Origin: Streptosporangiaceae bacterium
GTDB lineage: Bacteria; Actinomycetota; Actinomycetes; Streptosporangiales; Streptosporangiaceae
Reading direction: 5' to 3'
DNA: 5,416 nucleotides
NCBI GenBank assembly: GCA_030040475.1
Contig: JASHTQ010000741.1
Coordinates: 1 to 5,416 of the forward strand
The notes beneath the pieces were generated by a model. That model did not search any database, was not told the DNA's origin, and saw only the letters and a program-made list of their open reading frames with translations. Below are positions 3,931-5,416 of this stretch, in pieces. Both the position numbers and the translations under genes were made by a program. Within the stretch, counting starts at the first letter, position 1. The number at the start of each line of letters is the position of its first letter.

Positions 3931-4517
3931 TGCCTGGTCTCGCCAGCCTCCCGGCGACCTTCACCACCGGCGAGGCGGTAGCACACGGAGTCCATCCCCG
4001 CGATCTCTATGCCGCGCGGGACTCGGGCGCCATCATCGAACTGTCCCGCGGGGTCTTCCGTCACTCGGGGGCATCGCTGGCCACCTACCCCGACTTCCTC
4101 GCAATTGCGCACCGTGCGCCGCGCGCCATCGTCTGCCTGGTGTCGGCGGCGGCGGTACACGATCTGACTGATGAGATCCCGGCCATGGTCCAGATCGCGG
4201 TGCCTAAGCCGAGCAGGCCGCCGCATATCGCGTTCCCGCCGACGAGGGTTTTCCGGTTTGATGCCGAGACGTTCGAACTGGGTCTGTCCAGCGTGGAGGC
4301 GGCGCCCGGCGAGCTGATCCGGATCTACGATCCGGCTCGCACGGTCGTCGATCTGATGCGCTTGCGGCACAGGTTTGGTGAGCCGCTCGCTCTTGCCGCT
4401 CTGCGCCGGTATCTAAGGCGCCGCGATGCCCAGCCCGCAGCGCTGCTCCGGATCGCGGCTGCGCTAGACGTGCATGGCCCAGTCAGGCTTGCAGTAGACA
4501 TAGCGAGAGCAGGATGA
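3930..4517 (+). CDS. abiEi: AbiEi-family antitoxin / transcriptional repressor (type IV toxin-antitoxin)
   Basis: 195 residues, intact. Residues about 5-50 form the winged-helix AbiEi antitoxin domain: LPATFTTGEAVAHGVHPRDL, YAARDSGAIIELSRGVFR, a typical helix-turn-helix with a basic wing. Residues about 60-195 form the C-terminal domain with AIVCLVSAAAVHDLTDEIPA, VQIAVPKPSRPP and the family signature RIYDPARTVVDLMRLRHRFG (131-150), followed by ALAALRRYLRRRD. AbiEi proteins repress the operon through the N-terminal domain and counter the toxin through the C-terminal domain, without stable toxin binding in the cases studied. The ATG at 3930 is chosen because the domain starts a few residues later and the inverted repeat ends on it. 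The frame is open further upstream to 3714, but that stretch is non-coding. The stop overlaps the toxin start by 4 bp (ATGA). More A/T-ending and rare codons than the XRE gene suggest later acquisition. Confidence 0.9.
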   Translation: MPGLASLPATFTTGEAVAHGVHPRDLYAARDSGAIIELSRGVFRHSGASLATYPDFLAIAHRAPRAIVCLVSAAAVHDLTDEIPAMVQIAVPKPSRPPHIAFPPTRVFRFDAETFELGLSSVEAAPGELIRIYDPARTVVDLMRLRHRFGEPLALAALRRYLRRRDAQPAALLRIAAALDVHGPVRLAVDIARAG

Positions 4518-5416
4518 GACGGCCGACACGAGCGACGGCGGCTGGCCAGGCTTACCTAGACCTGCAGAATCGAGCCCGGGCAGAAGGACGGGCGACCCAA
4601 GAACTCCTCACTCTCTACGTCGTCGAGCGCTGGCTTGCCCGGCTCAGCATGTCGCCCTACGCCGACCAGTTCATCATTAAGGGCGGCATGCTGCTCGCTG
4701 CATATGACGCTCGCCGGCCCACTGCTGATCTAGATGCACTCGCCCGCGTGGTAAGTAATGACCAGGCCTCGGTCGTGGAGCGTGTGATACAGATCGCCCA
4801 TCAGGCTCCCGCCTACGACGATGGCGTCGAGTACCGCGCCGACACAGTCAGCTCCCGCATCATCCGGGACGAGGCCCTCTACTCAGGTGTGCGCGTCGCA
4901 ATGGACTGCGCCATCGCCACAGCCATGGTGAAATTCCGGCTCGATGTCAACTTCGGCGACCCGGTCACGCCCGCACCGAGACATTTCAGTTTGCCTTCGC
5001 TGCGCCCGGGATTGCCGCCTGTTCGAGTACTCGGCTATCCCATCGAGACCGTACTTGCCGAAAAAATCACCACGGCCATTGGTCTTGGCCCGGCCAACAC
5101 GCGAGTCCGCGACTACGCCGACATCTACACCCTGACGCGCGCCTGGCCCGTCGACCACGGCATTGCCCGTGAGGCCTTGCTCGCCACCGCCGCATTCCGT
5201 GGCACCACGATCGCGGCCCTCTCCTCCGCGGTTGACAATCTCGCTGACCTTCGCCAGCAGACCTACGCGGCCTACCGAGTAAATCTCGGTATCGCGGGTG
5301 AGAACCTGCCGGTCAATTTCGGCGAGGTAGTAGAGGCAGTCATCGCCTTTGCCGACGCGTTGGAGTCAGAAGCGCCTGAAGGCACGACCTGGCACCCACA
5401 ACAACGCCAGTGGACA
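4514..5416 (+). CDS. abiEii: AbiEii/AbiGii-family nucleotidyltransferase toxin, 3' end beyond the window
   Basis: 301 codons without a stop up to the right edge. Family members are about this size and end soon after a W-P-rich motif like the WHPQQRQW seen at 293-300, so only a few residues are probably missing. Nucleotidyltransferase motifs are in order. FIIKGGMLLAAYDARRPTAD has Lys56-Gly-Gly, the active-site loop; RPTADLD (68-74) carries the metal-binding Asp72 and Asp74; FRLDVNFGDPVTPAP is at 141-155; GYPIETVLAEKI has Glu183-Lys184; TRVRDYADIYTL (196-207) has Arg199-Asp200 and Asp203. Known AbiEii-type toxins are pol-beta-like nucleotidyltransferases; the mycobacterial MenT relatives add nucleotides to tRNA acceptor ends. 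The ATG overlaps the antitoxin stop (ATGA), giving coupled translation. All expected catalytic residues appear present, so the toxin is probably active. It may act as abortive phage defence or as a stabilising module for the element integrated at the tRNA. Confidence 0.9.
   Translation, partial: MRRPTRATAAGQAYLDLQNRARAEGRATQELLTLYVVERWLARLSMSPYADQFIIKGGMLLAAYDARRPTADLDALARVVSNDQASVVERVIQIAHQAPAYDDGVEYRADTVSSRIIRDEALYSGVRVAMDCAIATAMVKFRLDVNFGDPVTPAPRHFSLPSLRPGLPPVRVLGYPIETVLAEKITTAIGLGPANTRVRDYADIYTLTRAWPVDHGIAREALLATAAFRGTTIAALSSAVDNLADLRQQTYAAYRVNLGIAGENLPVNFGEVVEAVIAFADALESEAPEGTTWHPQQRQWT

Noticed and set aside
3263..3967. 234-codon minus-strand frame across the tRNA half
   Set aside because: Only the part from 3562 is integrase; the rest is read through the tRNA fragment and intergenic DNA.
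1..5416. CRISPR array, insertion sequence with terminal repeats, rRNA, riboswitch
   Set aside because: No regularly spaced repeats, no transposase motifs and no recognisable structured leader were found on either strand.

Overview
The window is GC-rich with strong third-position GC bias, and it carries gene families typical of filamentous actinobacteria: an MmyB-type XRE regulator, a DUF6247 protein, an actinobacterial tyrosine integrase and an AbiE pair. It looks like an accessory region that has been hit repeatedly by mobile elements. Intact small modules sit among broken genes. I cannot place the organism more closely than Actinomycetes.

Layout. (1) Positions 1-1641 are an old chromosomal cluster. 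A DHA2-type drug/proton antiporter gene on the minus strand is broken by one large frameshifting internal deletion and probably a second in-frame one. A divergent, intact XRE/MmyB-type regulator (700-1581) follows, and a perfect 9-bp inverted repeat ends it. (2) Positions 1637-1891 hold only the last ~85 codons of an aldo/keto reductase, facing the regulator. Its 5' part was lost where mobile-element debris begins. (3) Positions 1932-3562 are that debris, mostly on the minus strand: a multiply frameshifted tyrosine-integrase C-terminal fragment (about 2240-2491), an intact overlapping two-gene module (DUF6247 protein plus a RelE/ParE-like small protein, 2544-3091), an unassigned plus-strand coding remnant (3160-3315), and an integrase N-terminal fragment (3312-3562). 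(4) Positions 3650-3694 are the 3' half of a tRNA-Thr(TGT) gene, from the anticodon loop to an encoded CCA. This is the classic footprint of an integrase attachment site. (5) From 3882 to the right edge is a complete AbiEi antitoxin gene, preceded by a large inverted repeat that overlaps its promoter and start codon. It is translationally coupled to an AbiEii nucleotidyltransferase toxin gene that runs off the window.

How it fits together. The region reads as an integration hotspot at a tRNA-Thr gene. The tRNA half, the integrase start beside it, and two stability or defence modules (DUF6247/RelE-like and AbiE) are the usual contents of actinobacterial integrative elements. The integrase is dead. 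The two two-gene modules look intact, as expected if selection keeps toxin-antitoxin-like units while the rest decays. Three intact units (XRE regulator, DUF6247, AbiEi) share a leaderless-type start, with a -10-like hexamer 6-7 nt before the ATG.
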